NCBI RefSeq assembly: GCF_013620825.1
Contig: NZ_NJIC01000009.1
Span: forward strand, 115,856 to 179,855
Direction of reading: 5' to 3'
Source of the DNA: Rhodanobacter sp. PCA2
GTDB lineage: Bacteria; Pseudomonadota; Gammaproteobacteria; Xanthomonadales; Rhodanobacteraceae
Length of the DNA: 64,000 nucleotides
Made by a program: the position numbers and the translations under genes. The notes beneath the pieces are model-generated. The model saw only the letters and a list, made by a program, of their open reading frames with translations. It was not told the DNA's origin and ran no database searches. The first letter of the stretch is position 1. Every line of letters starts with the position of its first letter. This document shows positions 25,211 to 34,208 of this stretch, piece by piece.

Positions 25211-26095
25211 ATGCTCAGGCGCGATTTCCTCAAGACCGCCGTGGCGACCGCAGTGCTGACTGCGGTCCTTCCCGTTCAAGCCAGGAAGGCTCCCGCCATG
25301 TCGAACGAGCATTTTGCCGACGTCAATGGCCAGCATCTCTTCTACAGCGTGCATGGCGCCGGCAAGCCGCTCATTCTTCTCCACGGCGGCATCGACCCGG
25401 ACAGCTTCGGGAGCAATCTGGCCGCGCTGGCCAAGGGGCGGCAGGTGATCGCGCCTCATCTCCAGGCACACGGGGGCACGCCAGACACGGACCGGCCACT
25501 GCGCAGTGAAACGATGGGCGACGACATCGCCGCCCTGATCGGCCATCTGGATCTCGGCAAGGCCGACGTCATGGGCTACTCGCTCGGCTCCAGCGTCGCG
25601 CTGCAGACGGCTATCCGCCATCCGGCTGCAGTCGACCGGCTCGTACTCGTGTCCGCGGCGATGAGGCAGGACGGCTTTTATCCGGAGGGAGTGGCAGCCT
25701 TCCAACAGTTGGAAGCCAACGCCGCCACGCTCGGCCCTGGCGTCGAGGCATCGCCGTTGGGCAAGGCGTATCCCGATGTCGATTGGACCAACCTCTTCAG
25801 GAAGGTCGGCGACCTGACCAAACGCCCCTTCGACTGGAGCGCCGGGGTCGCCAAGCTTCAGGCACGCACACTGCTGGTCTATGCCGACGCCGACGCCATC
25901 CGGCCCAAACACATGATCGAATTCTGGAAGGCCTTGGGAGGCGGCCGGCGCGACGCCGGGATCGATGGCTCCCTGCGGCCCGCAAACCAGTTCGCCATCG
26001 TGCCGGACACCACCCACTACACGATTCCCGTCGATCCGATGTTGCCGGGGATCGTCGAGCGCTTCCTCGGAGCTGCATCGGAGGCAGCAGGTTAG
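25211..26095 (+). CDS. Tat-exported alpha/beta hydrolase
   Basis: A 294-residue alpha/beta-hydrolase. The N-terminus RRDFLKTAVATAVLTAVLPVQA matches the twin-arginine (Tat) consensus RRxFLK, so the folded enzyme is probably exported to the periplasm. The hydrolase core has the oxyanion segment LLHGG (about 57-60), the nucleophile elbow GYSLGSS with Ser 124, an acidic residue in LLVYADADAIRP, and the catalytic His in TTHYTIP. The substrate is unknown. The gene follows the arsR-SRPBCC pair after 90 bp in the same direction and may belong to the same cassette inserted behind glmS. GAGGACG precedes the ATG as a ribosome site. It is convergent with the next gene. Confidence 0.85.
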   Translation: MLRRDFLKTAVATAVLTAVLPVQARKAPAMSNEHFADVNGQHLFYSVHGAGKPLILLHGGIDPDSFGSNLAALAKGRQVIAPHLQAHGGTPDTDRPLRSETMGDDIAALIGHLDLGKADVMGYSLGSSVALQTAIRHPAAVDRLVLVSAAMRQDGFYPEGVAAFQQLEANAATLGPGVEASPLGKAYPDVDWTNLFRKVGDLTKRPFDWSAGVAKLQARTLLVYADADAIRPKHMIEFWKALGGGRRDAGIDGSLRPANQFAIVPDTTHYTIPVDPMLPGIVERFLGAASEAAG

Positions 26096-26201
26096 GGGGC
26101 GCGAAACGCCCACGGAGCTGTCGGACCAGGGGGGAGTCGTGTGTGTCCTCCGTGTCGCTGGAACGGGAAATCAATGGGTGTGTCCATCCGCGGACGGAAC
26201 T

Positions 26202-27518
26202 TCATCGGCTGTCTGCAGCCTGTCGCGCGACCGTGCTTCCTGCAGGCAGGTAGGGGTTGCGATCCAGCGCGGCGAGCACGGCCCAGGCCGTCGCCCCGAG
26301 GTGTGGCTGGTGGTGGTAGTACGAGTACGGCGCGGCGACGCGTTCCTGCGGCGTGGCCCACAGCAAGCCGCCGGGAGACACCTGCCGCGCGAGGATCGAG
26401 AGCAGCCTGTCCGCCTCGGCGTCGCGGCCCTGTTGGCGATAGACCAGTGCGGCCTGCGCCGTGCCTTCCGTCCACAGGCCGTCGCGGGTGCCGGTGAAAT
26501 CGAAGCCGCCCCGGGTGGCGTGGGTGCGCTCCACCCAGGCGAGTGCGCGCCGCCACTCGCCTGGCGCATCGGGCAGCAGCAGCGCCCAGAGCTGCACGTC
26601 GAGGGCGGACGGCGCATGCAGCGGGGTGGCGCCGTCGGCGGTGGTGCCCATCCAGAAATGCCCGCTCTCCGTATCCCATTGGGCGTCGACGAAGCGGCGC
26701 GCACGCCTCGCCTGTGCGGCCCAGTCGCCCGGGGCGGCGCTGCGTTGCAGCCAGTCGAACAGCGCGACGAGGTCGATGTTGTGCTCGGTCGATTTCCACG
26801 GCGCCTTCTGCGGCACCAGCAGGTAGGATTCGATGCCGCCGCTGAAGCCGCCCGCGCCGCGCGCGTCCGTGGCGTGTTGCACCACCCAGTCCGCGAGGCG
26901 CACGGCCGCGTCGCGCCAGCGCACGTCGCCGGTGGCGTCGTGCATGGTCAGGAACGCCAGCGCCGCCCAGGCGAGGTTGCCGCATGAACTGCCGTCCTGA
27001 TAGGCGCCGGAGTAGTCGCGGGCGGCGTCGATCCAGCGCTTCTGCCGCGCATCCCACCAGCCGTTCGGCAGCGGTTTGCCGTTGCCGACCGCGCCGGCGC
27101 GGTAGGCGTCGCGCAGTCGCGAGTCGTTCGTGGCCGCCAGCCGCAGCGCTTCGGCAATGCGTTCGGCTTGCGCCTGCTTGCCACAGGCGAGCAGGGCGAT
27201 CACGGCGAGCGCGTTGTCGTAGGTGAAGGCCGCCGAGTGCAGGGGCGGCAGGCCGGGCGCGCCGTGGCCGTCGAGGCTGTCGTAGCTGCGCAGCAGCAGC
27301 GGCGCGTTCCCCGGGACCGCGTCCACGCGCGTGGCGATGGCCCGGCAAGTGGTGTCCGCCAGGGTTTTCGTCGCCCGGGATGTGGCGCCCGCGCGCTCCG
27401 CAGGAGGCGTCGCCGCCCACGTCGCCGGGATGCCCGCGAACAGCGCCAGGCACAGCGCGATGAGGCCTGGCCGGCGGTAGCCGGTGCGGCTGGATCGGGG
27501 TGCGGCAAACGCGGTCAT
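26202..27518 (-). CDS. Secreted six-hairpin-glycosidase-like protein
   Basis: A 438-residue protein with a signal peptide (RRPGLIALCLALFAGIPATWA, cleaved around residue 36) from the ATG at 27518. The body has helical repeats with aromatic-rich turns such as AAFTYDNALAVIALLA, NGWWDARQKRW, GIESYLLVPQ, STEHNIDLVALFDWL and GLWTEGTAQAALVY. The segments TEHN-D and WTEGTAQ recall (alpha/alpha)6-barrel glycosidases/lyases. A polysaccharide-active periplasmic enzyme is the best guess; the substrate is not evident. It is convergent with the hydrolase gene and shares its direction with the cyo operon, from which a long hairpin separates it. Confidence 0.65.
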   Translation of the reverse strand: MTAFAAPRSSRTGYRRPGLIALCLALFAGIPATWAATPPAERAGATSRATKTLADTTCRAIATRVDAVPGNAPLLLRSYDSLDGHGAPGLPPLHSAAFTYDNALAVIALLACGKQAQAERIAEALRLAATNDSRLRDAYRAGAVGNGKPLPNGWWDARQKRWIDAARDYSGAYQDGSSCGNLAWAALAFLTMHDATGDVRWRDAAVRLADWVVQHATDARGAGGFSGGIESYLLVPQKAPWKSTEHNIDLVALFDWLQRSAAPGDWAAQARRARRFVDAQWDTESGHFWMGTTADGATPLHAPSALDVQLWALLLPDAPGEWRRALAWVERTHATRGGFDFTGTRDGLWTEGTAQAALVYRQQGRDAEADRLLSILARQVSPGGLLWATPQERVAAPYSYYHHQPHLGATAWAVLAALDRNPYLPAGSTVARQAADSR

Positions 27519-27592
27519 GGGCGAGTCCCGGATTCCCTTCGGCAAGAACCGGAGGCGGCTACCGGGATGTTCGCATGACTGCGCAAACGAAG

Positions 27593-27630
27593 ATGCCTTC
27601 ATGCCGTGGTTCGACACGGCATGAAGGCAT
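27593..27630 (-). terminator. Sixteen-base-pair perfect hairpin downstream of cyoD
   Basis: Arms 27593-27608 and 27615-27630 (ATGCCTTCATGCCGTG and its complement) pair perfectly with a 6-base loop, 51 bp after the cyoD stop codon. On the minus strand CTTCGTTTG follows, a weak T-rich tail. It is most likely the terminator of the cyo operon; because of the position it also lies just before the signal peptide of the next gene. Confidence 0.55.
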
Positions 27631-27681
27631 CGGGAAGTGCGTGGCCGTGCTGGCGCCATCCGCCGGCGCGGCGTCGGGCGC

Positions 27682-28077
27682 TCAGGTATCCGCGCTGTGC
27701 TGGTACTGCGGCGACATCGGCATCATCAAGGTGTTCTCGGTGTACATCACCCAGATGGAAGCGCCCAGCACGATCACCACCAACACCACGGTGAAGACGA
27801 AGGACAGCAGGTTCCAGCCGCCTTCCCCGCGCGCGTCGAGGTGCAGGAAGTAGACGATGTGCACGAAGATCTGCACCACCGCCAGCGCCAGCACGATGGT
27901 GATGGTCACCCAGTGGTTGGCGAACACCTGGCCCATCACCAGCCAGAACGGGATGATGGTGAGGATGGCCGCCAGCGCGAAACCGGTGAGGTAGCTGCGC
28001 AGCGTGCCGTGGTTCGCGTGCTCGTCGTGGCCCGGCTCGTGGCCGTGCGCGAGGTCGTGGGAAGTGGAATGGCTCAT
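27682..28077 (-). CDS. cyoD: Cytochrome bo ubiquinol oxidase subunit IV
   Basis: A 131-residue three-helix membrane protein. It has a His-rich cytoplasmic N-terminus ([20 protein letters not shown]), then RSYLTGFALAAILTIIPFWLV, VQIFVHIVYFLHLD and a final helix before WVMYTENTLMMPM, the order and motifs of CyoD. The protein supports assembly of the CuB site in subunit I. The start overlaps the cyoC stop by four bases (ATGA). It is the last gene of cyoABCD on the minus strand. Confidence 0.92.
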   Translation of the reverse strand: MSHSTSHDLAHGHEPGHDEHANHGTLRSYLTGFALAAILTIIPFWLVMGQVFANHWVTITIVLALAVVQIFVHIVYFLHLDARGEGGWNLLSFVFTVVLVVIVLGASIWVMYTENTLMMPMSPQYQHSADT

Positions 28078-28700
28078 CGCAGCACACCTGCCAGATAGAC
28101 GAAGCTGAAGACGCCGACCCACACCAGGTCGAGGAAGTGCCAGAACATGCTGAGGCACTGCAGGCGCCGCACGTTCGCTTCGGTGATACCGAACTTGCCA
28201 AGCTGCACCATCAGCACCACCAGCCACAGGATGCCGACGGAAACGTGCAGGCCGTGCGTGCCGACCAGGGTGAAGAACGAGGACAGGAACGCGCTGCGGC
28301 CGGGGCCGGCGCCCTCCGCGATCATGCCGAGGAACTCGTGGATTTCCAGCGTCACGAAGGCCGCCGCCAGCAGGCCGGACACCGCCAGCCACGCCAGCAT
28401 GGCCGTCTTGCGCTTGCGCGCCATCTCCAGCATCGCGAAGCCGAACGTCACCGACGAGACCAGCAGCAGGGCGGTATTCACCGCCAGGCCCGGCAGGTCC
28501 AGCACCTCCGCCGCGGTCGGGCCGCCTGCGGTGCTGGTGCCCAGCACCGCATAACAGACGAACAGCGACGCGAAGATGAAGCAGTCGCTCATCAGGTAGA
28601 TCCAGAACCCGAGCAGGCTTCCGTTCGGCGCGTGCGGCTCCTCGCTGCAGAGGAACGGCGACTGCAGGTTGCCGGTGGTATCGACCGCCGTGGCGCTCAT
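28074..28700 (-). CDS. cyoC: Cytochrome bo ubiquinol oxidase subunit III
   Basis: A 208-residue protein with five predicted helices. [24 protein letters not shown], the segment [31 protein letters not shown] and the final helices ending [11 protein letters not shown] (given as landmarks) are typical of heme-copper oxidase subunit III. It contains no metal site and stabilises the complex. The start ATG overlaps the end of cyoB in an ATGA junction, so translation is coupled along the operon. Confidence 0.93.
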   Translation of the reverse strand: MSATAVDTTGNLQSPFLCSEEPHAPNGSLLGFWIYLMSDCFIFASLFVCYAVLGTSTAGGPTAAEVLDLPGLAVNTALLLVSSVTFGFAMLEMARKRKTAMLAWLAVSGLLAAAFVTLEIHEFLGMIAEGAGPGRSAFLSSFFTLVGTHGLHVSVGILWLVVLMVQLGKFGITEANVRRLQCLSMFWHFLDLVWVGVFSFVYLAGVLR

Positions 28701-30724
28701 GCGTTGGCTCCCTGGTTTTCCGGCTGCCAGTTGCCGCTGTGTTCGAATGCGCGCACCTCATCCCTGGGGATGTGGAAGTCGCGACGGTAGTTGAAGGTGT
28801 GCACGATGCTGGCCACGACCAGGCCCACGAAGGACGCCACCGCCAGCCACCAGATGTACCAGACCAGGGCGAAGCAGCAGACGAAGGACAACGTGGCTAT
28901 GACCACGCCCGCGGCGGTGTTCTTCGGCATGTGGATGGGGTTGAAGCCCTCCAGCGGACGCCGGTAGCCGTGCGCCTTCATGTCCATCCACGCGTCGCGC
29001 GCCCGCACGTTCGGGACGAACGCGAAGTTGTACGGCGGCGGCGGCGAGGAGGCGGCCCATTCCAGCGTGCGGCCGTTCCACGGGTCGTTGCCCACGGCGT
29101 AGGCCTTGCGCCGGATGACGCTGACGACGATCTGGATCACGAAGGTGAGGATGCCGAGCGCGATCAGGAAGGCGCCGAAGCCGGCGACGATGAAATACGG
29201 CTGCAGGGCCAGGTTGTCGAAGTGGCTGAGGCGGCGGGTCACGCCCATCAGGCCCATGATGTACAGCGGCGTGAACGCCACCCAGAAGCCGATCAGCCAG
29301 AACCAGAAGCTGGCCTTGCCCCAGGACTCGTCCAGCTTGAAGCCGAAGGCCTTGGGGAACCAGTAGTTGACCGCCGCGAACACGCCGAACACCACGCCGC
29401 CGATGATCACGTTGTGGAAGTGCGCGATCAGGAACAGGCTGTTGTGCAGCAGGAAGTCCGCCGGCGCCACCGACAGCATCACGCCGGTCATGCCGCCGAT
29501 CGTGAAGGTGAACAGGAAACCCATCGTCCACAGCATCGGCACGGTGAACTGCACGCGTCCGCGGTACATGGTGAACAGCCAGTTGAAGATCTTCACGCCC
29601 GTGGGGATGGAGATGATCATCGTGGTCAGCGCGAAGAACGAGTTGACGTCCGGCCCCGAGCCCATCGTGAAGAAGTGGTGCAGCCACACCAGGTACGACA
29701 GGATCATGATCGCGCAGGTCGCGTAGACCATGGACGAATAGCCGAACAGCGGCTTGCCCGAGAACGTGGGCACGATCTCGGAGTACACGCCGAAGATCGG
29801 CAGGACCAGGATGTACACCTCCGGGTGGCCCCACACCCAGATCAGGTTGATGTACATCATCACGTTGCCGCCGAAGTCGCTGGTGAAGAAATGCATGCCC
29901 AGGTAGCGGTCCAGCGAGAGCAGCAGCAGCGTGGCGGTGAGCACCGGGAACGTGGCGATGATCAGGCCGCTGGTGCACAGCGAGGTCCAGGTGAACACCG
30001 GCATCTTCATCATCGTCATGCCGGGCGCGCGCATCTTCACGATGGTGACCACGAAGTTGACGCCGCTGAGCAGCGTGCCCACGCCGGACAGCTGCAGGCC
30101 CCAGATGTAGTAGTCGACGCCCGGGCCCTGCTGCAGCTCGGAAACGGGCGGATAGCCCAGCCAGCCGGCGGTGGAGAAGTCGCCCACGAACAGCGACACC
30201 ATGAACAGAATCGCGCCCCAGAACGTGAACCAGAAGCTCATGTTGTTGAGGAACGGGAACGCCACGTCGCGCGAACCGATCTGCAGCGGCATCACGTAAT
30301 TGATCAGTCCGACGATGTAGGCCATCGCCACGAAGAAGATCATGATCGCGCCGTGCGCCGTGAAGATCTGGTCGTAGTGCTCCGGCGGCAGGTAACCCGT
30401 GTTCGGGCCGAACGCGATCGCCTGCTGCGCGCGCATCATCGCCGCGTCGGCGAAGCCGCGCAGCAGCATCACGGTGCCCAGGATCATGTACATGATGCCG
30501 AGCTTCTTGTGGTCCACGCTGGTGAACCACTCGTGCCACAGGTAGCCCCACAGCCGCTTCTTGGTGACGTAGCCGAGCAGGGCGAGGCCGCCGGCCAGCA
30601 CCACCAGCAGGGTGACCAGGACGATGCGCCCCTCCAGGTCGGGTTTCAGGAACGGCAGCGAGTCGAGCGTGAGCCGGCCGAACAGGAAACTCCTGGCGGC
30701 AGCTTGGGTGGTGGCTTCAAGCAT
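28697..30724 (-). CDS. cyoB: Cytochrome bo ubiquinol oxidase subunit I
   Basis: The catalytic subunit, 675 residues with about 15 helices, reducing O2 to water and pumping protons at the cytoplasmic membrane. [11 protein letters not shown] has a low-spin heme histidine, [14 protein letters not shown] holds the CuB histidine with the cross-linked tyrosine nearby, HHFFTMG provides two further CuB ligands, and [12 protein letters not shown] has the heme ligands. The N-terminal extra helix before [15 protein letters not shown] and the long C-terminus are features of quinol oxidases rather than cytochrome c oxidases. The ATG at 30724 lies 21 bp after the cyoA stop. Confidence 0.97.
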   Translation of the reverse strand: MLEATTQAAARSFLFGRLTLDSLPFLKPDLEGRIVLVTLLVVLAGGLALLGYVTKKRLWGYLWHEWFTSVDHKKLGIMYMILGTVMLLRGFADAAMMRAQQAIAFGPNTGYLPPEHYDQIFTAHGAIMIFFVAMAYIVGLINYVMPLQIGSRDVAFPFLNNMSFWFTFWGAILFMVSLFVGDFSTAGWLGYPPVSELQQGPGVDYYIWGLQLSGVGTLLSGVNFVVTIVKMRAPGMTMMKMPVFTWTSLCTSGLIIATFPVLTATLLLLSLDRYLGMHFFTSDFGGNVMMYINLIWVWGHPEVYILVLPIFGVYSEIVPTFSGKPLFGYSSMVYATCAIMILSYLVWLHHFFTMGSGPDVNSFFALTTMIISIPTGVKIFNWLFTMYRGRVQFTVPMLWTMGFLFTFTIGGMTGVMLSVAPADFLLHNSLFLIAHFHNVIIGGVVFGVFAAVNYWFPKAFGFKLDESWGKASFWFWLIGFWVAFTPLYIMGLMGVTRRLSHFDNLALQPYFIVAGFGAFLIALGILTFVIQIVVSVIRRKAYAVGNDPWNGRTLEWAASSPPPPYNFAFVPNVRARDAWMDMKAHGYRRPLEGFNPIHMPKNTAAGVVIATLSFVCCFALVWYIWWLAVASFVGLVVASIVHTFNYRRDFHIPRDEVRAFEHSGNWQPENQGANA

Positions 30725-30745
30725 GGTTTGGATCTCTGAACTGGA

Positions 30746-31747
30746 TCAATGCGTCGCGGCAGGCTGCGTCCCGGCGGGCGTGGCGGCGCCCGCGGGCGCG
30801 GCGCCGTCTTCGTGCATGCCCGGCATGTCCTGCATGGCATGGCCGGCGTGGCCGCCGGCGGCCATCGTTTCGCTCATGCACGTCTCGCCGGGCAGGACGC
30901 AGCGTTCGAGGATGCGCCGGAAAAGGTCGGGCTCGAAGCTGGCCCAGGAGCGCGCCGGCACGTTGCGTTCGGGCTGGCGCAGCTGGTCGTAGGCCTGGAT
31001 GTCGAGCGCGCCGCCGCCATCGCGGGCCTTGGCCACCCACTGGTCGAAGTCCTGCTGGCTCATGCCTTCGAACGTGAAGCGCATGTCGGTGAAGCCCGCG
31101 CCGCTGTAGTTCGCGGAGAAGCCCGGGTACTGCCCCGGCTTGTTGATCACCGCGTGCAGCACGGTCTGCATGCCGGGCATGGTGTAGATCATGCCGGCGA
31201 GGTCGGGCACGGAGAACGCATCCATCATTTCGTCCGACGTGAGCTTGAAGCGGATCGGCACGTCGACCGGCGCGGCCAGCTGGTTCACCGTGGCGATGCC
31301 GTACTGCGGATAGAAGAACAGCCACTTCCAGCGCAGCGACACCACGTCCACTTCCAGCGGCTTGACGTCCGCGGCCACCGGCTTGCCGGCGGCGACGCGA
31401 TCCAGCGGGCGGTACGGGTCGAGCTGGTGGGTGCCGATCCAGGTGATCGCGCCGACCGCGACGATGATGAGCACCGGCGCCGCCCACACCAGCAGTTCCA
31501 GCTGTGGCGAATGGTCCCAGTGGGCGTCGTAGCGGGCGTTTTTGTTGGATGATCGGTATCGCCAGGCGATGACGCCGATCGCCACCAGCACCGGCCCGAC
31601 GATCAGCATGATGATCGCCGTGGTGATGATCATGATGTCGCTCTGCTGCCGGGCGACGTCGCCGGAGGGGCTGATCAGTGCCAGATGGCAGCCGGCGAGC
31701 AGCGCAAGCGGAAGCAGCAGCAAGCCGCGAAGACGTTTCACTGTCAT
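30746..31747 (-). CDS. cyoA: Cytochrome bo ubiquinol oxidase subunit II
   Basis: A 333-residue lipoprotein subunit. The ATG at 31747 gives a signal with lipobox LLAGC; an upstream GTG at 31801 is possible but would move the hydrophobic region far inside. Two helices (IIMLIVGPVLVAIGVIAWRY and VWAAPVLIIVAVGAITWI) are followed by the cupredoxin domain with VVSLRWKWLFFYPQYG and AGMIYTMPGMQT. The CuA cysteines are absent, and GFSANYSGAGF takes their place, which marks a quinol oxidase. The C-terminus has a Met/His/Gly-rich tail. It is the first gene of cyoABCD and is divergent from the MFS gene. Confidence 0.93.
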   Translation of the reverse strand: MTVKRLRGLLLLPLALLAGCHLALISPSGDVARQQSDIMIITTAIIMLIVGPVLVAIGVIAWRYRSSNKNARYDAHWDHSPQLELLVWAAPVLIIVAVGAITWIGTHQLDPYRPLDRVAAGKPVAADVKPLEVDVVSLRWKWLFFYPQYGIATVNQLAAPVDVPIRFKLTSDEMMDAFSVPDLAGMIYTMPGMQTVLHAVINKPGQYPGFSANYSGAGFTDMRFTFEGMSQQDFDQWVAKARDGGGALDIQAYDQLRQPERNVPARSWASFEPDLFRRILERCVLPGETCMSETMAAGGHAGHAMQDMPGMHEDGAAPAGAATPAGTQPAATH

Positions 31748-31985
31748 GGATACGCGCAGTTTGTCCAGGGGAATGACGGGGAGCCTGCTTATGCCGCTCA
31801 CCCGGGAGTGCCTATAATACTACTCGGCAGTCGAGTTTCGCCGGTCGGACCCTTCGTCCGGGCGTGGAACGGGGCTGCACGGGGACGTGACCAGGGCTGC
31901 GCGAACGCGGCTGGTCGCGTCCGTCGTGCCGTCGCCGCTCCGCTCGACAACCTCCGGTTGCACGCGCTCCGCCACGGAATTCCCC
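31748..31985. promoter_or_regulatory. Divergent control region between cyoA and the MFS gene
   Basis: A 238-bp interval. It contains a perfect TATAAT at 31813-31818 (plus strand), overlapping TATTAT on the minus strand, the only AT-rich spot. Neither strand has a good -35 at 17 bp, so an activator-dependent divergent promoter pair is likely. Confidence 0.4.
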
Positions 31986-33314
31986 ATGTCAATCAGCAAT
32001 GTCCAGTCTGCCGACCCGTCGGCCTCCTTCGCGCACGACGCGGGTTCGCACGACCAGCTCACGGCGGGCGATCTCGTGGTGGGTGTGGTAATTGGTCGCA
32101 TCTGCCAATCCTTCGACCTGTTCGTGTTCGGCCTGGGCTGCGTGCTGGCGTTCCCGGCGGTGTTCTTTCCGTTCGCCAACCACTTCGACGGCATGCTGCT
32201 GTCGTTCGCGGTGTTCGCGCTGGCCTTCCTCGCGCGCCCGCTGGGCTCGATGTTCTTCGTGGTGCTGCAACGCCATCTGGGCCTTCCCGCCAAGCTGACC
32301 ATCGCGATGTTCCTGCTCGGCATGGCGACCGCCGGCACGGCGTTCCTGCCCGGCTATTCCTCGTGGGGCTGGGCCGCGATCCTGGTGCTGGCGATACTGC
32401 GTTTCGGGCAGGGTTTCGCGCTGGGCGGCAGCTGGAACGGCCTCGCCTCGCTGGCGGCGATCAAGGCGCCGAAGGACAAGCGCGGCTGGTACGCCATGCT
32501 GCCGCAACTCGCGGACCCGCTGGGCTTCATCCTCGCCGCGGGGCTGTTTGCGTACATCTGGTCCAGCCTCACGCCGCAGGAATTCGTGGACTGGGGCTGG
32601 CGCTATCCGTTCTTCGCGGCGTTCGCGATCAACGTGGTGTCGCTGTTCGCCAGCCTGCGCATGGTGGTGGCGCCGCGCTACGCGGAACAGCTCAAGGAGC
32701 GCGAGCTCGAACCCACCTCGATGCGCGAGCTGGTCCGTTCGCAGGGCGACAACATCGCGCTGGGCGCGTTCGCGCCGCTGGCGAACTACGCGCTGTTCTA
32801 CCTGGTGACCATCTTCCCGCTGTCCTGGGCCATCCTCTACACGCAGCAGACGACGGTCAGCTTCCTGCTGGTGCAGATCGTCGGCGCGTTCGTGTGCCTG
32901 CCCTGCATGTTCCTCTCCGGCAAGGTGGCGAACCGCTTCGGCCGCCGCACCACGCTGGCGGTGGGCGCGCTGCTGATCGCGGTCTACAGCGGCTGGACCG
33001 CGCTGCTGCTTGCCGGCGGCGTGGTGAACAGCTACCTGTTCGTGATCCTGGGCTATGCGCTGCTCGGCTTCACGCACGCGCAGGCGGCCGGCGCGGTGAG
33101 TTCCAATTTCCGGCCGGAATTCCGCTACTCCGGCGCCATGATCACCTCCGACCTGGGCTGGCTGATCGGTGCGGGCTTTGCGCCGCTGGTGGGACTGGCG
33201 CTGGCCCGGTATGCCGGCGTGCCCTACGTGGGCCTGTACCTGCTGTCGGGCGCGATCGGCACGCTGGTCGCTTTGTGGATCAGCCGGCAGTCGGACGGCC
33301 TGCCCAACGATTGA
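31986..33314 (+). CDS. MFS transporter, metabolite:H+ symporter type
   Basis: A 442-residue, 12-helix permease. GRICQSFDLFVFGLGCVLAFPAVFF is the first helix, and RPLGSMFFVVLQRHLG, LRFGQGFALGGSWNGLA and GKVANRFGRRTTLAVGA (the loop motif between helices 8 and 9) follow the pattern of the MHS (ShiA/ProP-like) family. The substrate is unknown. In Xanthomonadales an MFS gene and SURF1 next to cyoABCD is a recurring layout, so a role linked to respiration (for example transport of a metal or precursor) is plausible but unproven. The ATG at 31986 is the first codon compatible with the family's short N-terminus; an upstream frame start at 31887 is unlikely. Confidence 0.8.
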   Translation: MSISNVQSADPSASFAHDAGSHDQLTAGDLVVGVVIGRICQSFDLFVFGLGCVLAFPAVFFPFANHFDGMLLSFAVFALAFLARPLGSMFFVVLQRHLGLPAKLTIAMFLLGMATAGTAFLPGYSSWGWAAILVLAILRFGQGFALGGSWNGLASLAAIKAPKDKRGWYAMLPQLADPLGFILAAGLFAYIWSSLTPQEFVDWGWRYPFFAAFAINVVSLFASLRMVVAPRYAEQLKERELEPTSMRELVRSQGDNIALGAFAPLANYALFYLVTIFPLSWAILYTQQTTVSFLLVQIVGAFVCLPCMFLSGKVANRFGRRTTLAVGALLIAVYSGWTALLLAGGVVNSYLFVILGYALLGFTHAQAAGAVSSNFRPEFRYSGAMITSDLGWLIGAGFAPLVGLALARYAGVPYVGLYLLSGAIGTLVALWISRQSDGLPND

Positions 33315-33371
33315 TGGACGGCTTCGTCCCGCGCCTGCCGCGCAGCGCGCGGCAGGCCATCACGACGCACC

Positions 33372-34148
33372 ATGCCTGACATGCCGCTGCCTGCCGACGA
33401 CCACGAGCGCCGCCTGCGCGGTCCGCTGGCCTTGGCGTTGCTGGCCCTGCTCGGCGTCACCTTGTTCTCCGCCTGCGTGGCGCTGGGCACCTGGCAGGTG
33501 CACCGGCTGGCGTGGAAGACCGCGCTGATCGCCCGCGTCGACGCGCGCGTGCATGCGCCACCGGTACCCGCGCCGGCGGCCGCCGACTGGGCCGGGATCA
33601 CCGCGGCGAATGCCGAGTACCGCCACGTGCGGCTTTCCGGCACCTGGCTGCCCGGGCGCCAGACGCGGGTGTGGACCGCCACCGAGGCCGGCAGCGGCTA
33701 CTGGATACTCACCCCATTGCGCCGCGACGACGGCAGCATCGTGCTGGTGAATCGTGGCTTCGCGCCGGACGGCTGGTGCGACTTCAAGGGACATTGCCCG
33801 GCGGCGCCCGCGGGCGAGGTCATGGTGACCGGCCTGCTGCGGATCAGCGAGCCGTCCGCCCTGTTCCGGCACAACGATCCCGCCACCGACACCTGGTACA
33901 CCCGCGACGTGGCGGCCATCGCCAGAGCGCGCGGCTTGCAGGGCGTGGCACCGTACTTCGTGGATGCCGATGCGGTATCAGATCCGGGCGCAGCCGAGTG
34001 GCCGCGCGGCGGCATGACGGTGATCCGTTTTCCGAACCACCATCTCAACTACCTGATCACCTGGTACGTGCTGGCGCTGATGGTGCTGGGCGCCGCGGCT
34101 TACGTGGCGCGGGACGAATACCGCTTGCGCAGGCGGCGCCGGCGGTAG
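33372..34148 (+). CDS. SURF1-family oxidase assembly protein
   Basis: A 258-residue inner membrane protein with one helix at each end (LALALLALLGVTLFSACVAL and LNYLITWYVLALMVLGAAAYVA) around a periplasmic domain. The features LGTWQVHRLAWK near the first helix, YRHVRLSGTW, GYWILTPLRRDDGSIVLVNRGF and FPNHHLNYLITWY are the SURF1 signatures; SURF1 helps insert heme into terminal oxidases. It follows the MFS gene after 57 bp and lies back to back with the cyo operon, which suggests it serves the bo-type quinol oxidase here. Some residues (CDFKGHC) form an unusual cysteine pair in the middle. Confidence 0.87.
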   Translation: MPDMPLPADDHERRLRGPLALALLALLGVTLFSACVALGTWQVHRLAWKTALIARVDARVHAPPVPAPAAADWAGITAANAEYRHVRLSGTWLPGRQTRVWTATEAGSGYWILTPLRRDDGSIVLVNRGFAPDGWCDFKGHCPAAPAGEVMVTGLLRISEPSALFRHNDPATDTWYTRDVAAIARARGLQGVAPYFVDADAVSDPGAAEWPRGGMTVIRFPNHHLNYLITWYVLALMVLGAAAYVARDEYRLRRRRRR

Positions 34149-34152
34149 CCAT

Positions 34153-34181
34153 GAAAAACGCCCGTCGGAACCGGCGGGCGT
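34153..34181 (-). terminator. Terminator of the rml-xanB operon
   Basis: An 11-bp stem (34158-34168 with 34171-34181, core ACGCCCG/CGGGCGT) with an A-run AAAAA at 34154-34158 that reads as T on the minus strand. It sits about 28 bp beyond the xanB stop and just after the convergent SURF1 stop. Confidence 0.8.
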
Positions 34182-34208
34182 CGCGGAAAGTGCTTTCGAT
34201 GGTGTGGC

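Noticed and set aside
31813..31820. TATAAT as a definite promoter of the MFS or cyo genes
   Set aside because: No -35 hexamer at the right distance on either strand; reported only as a control region.
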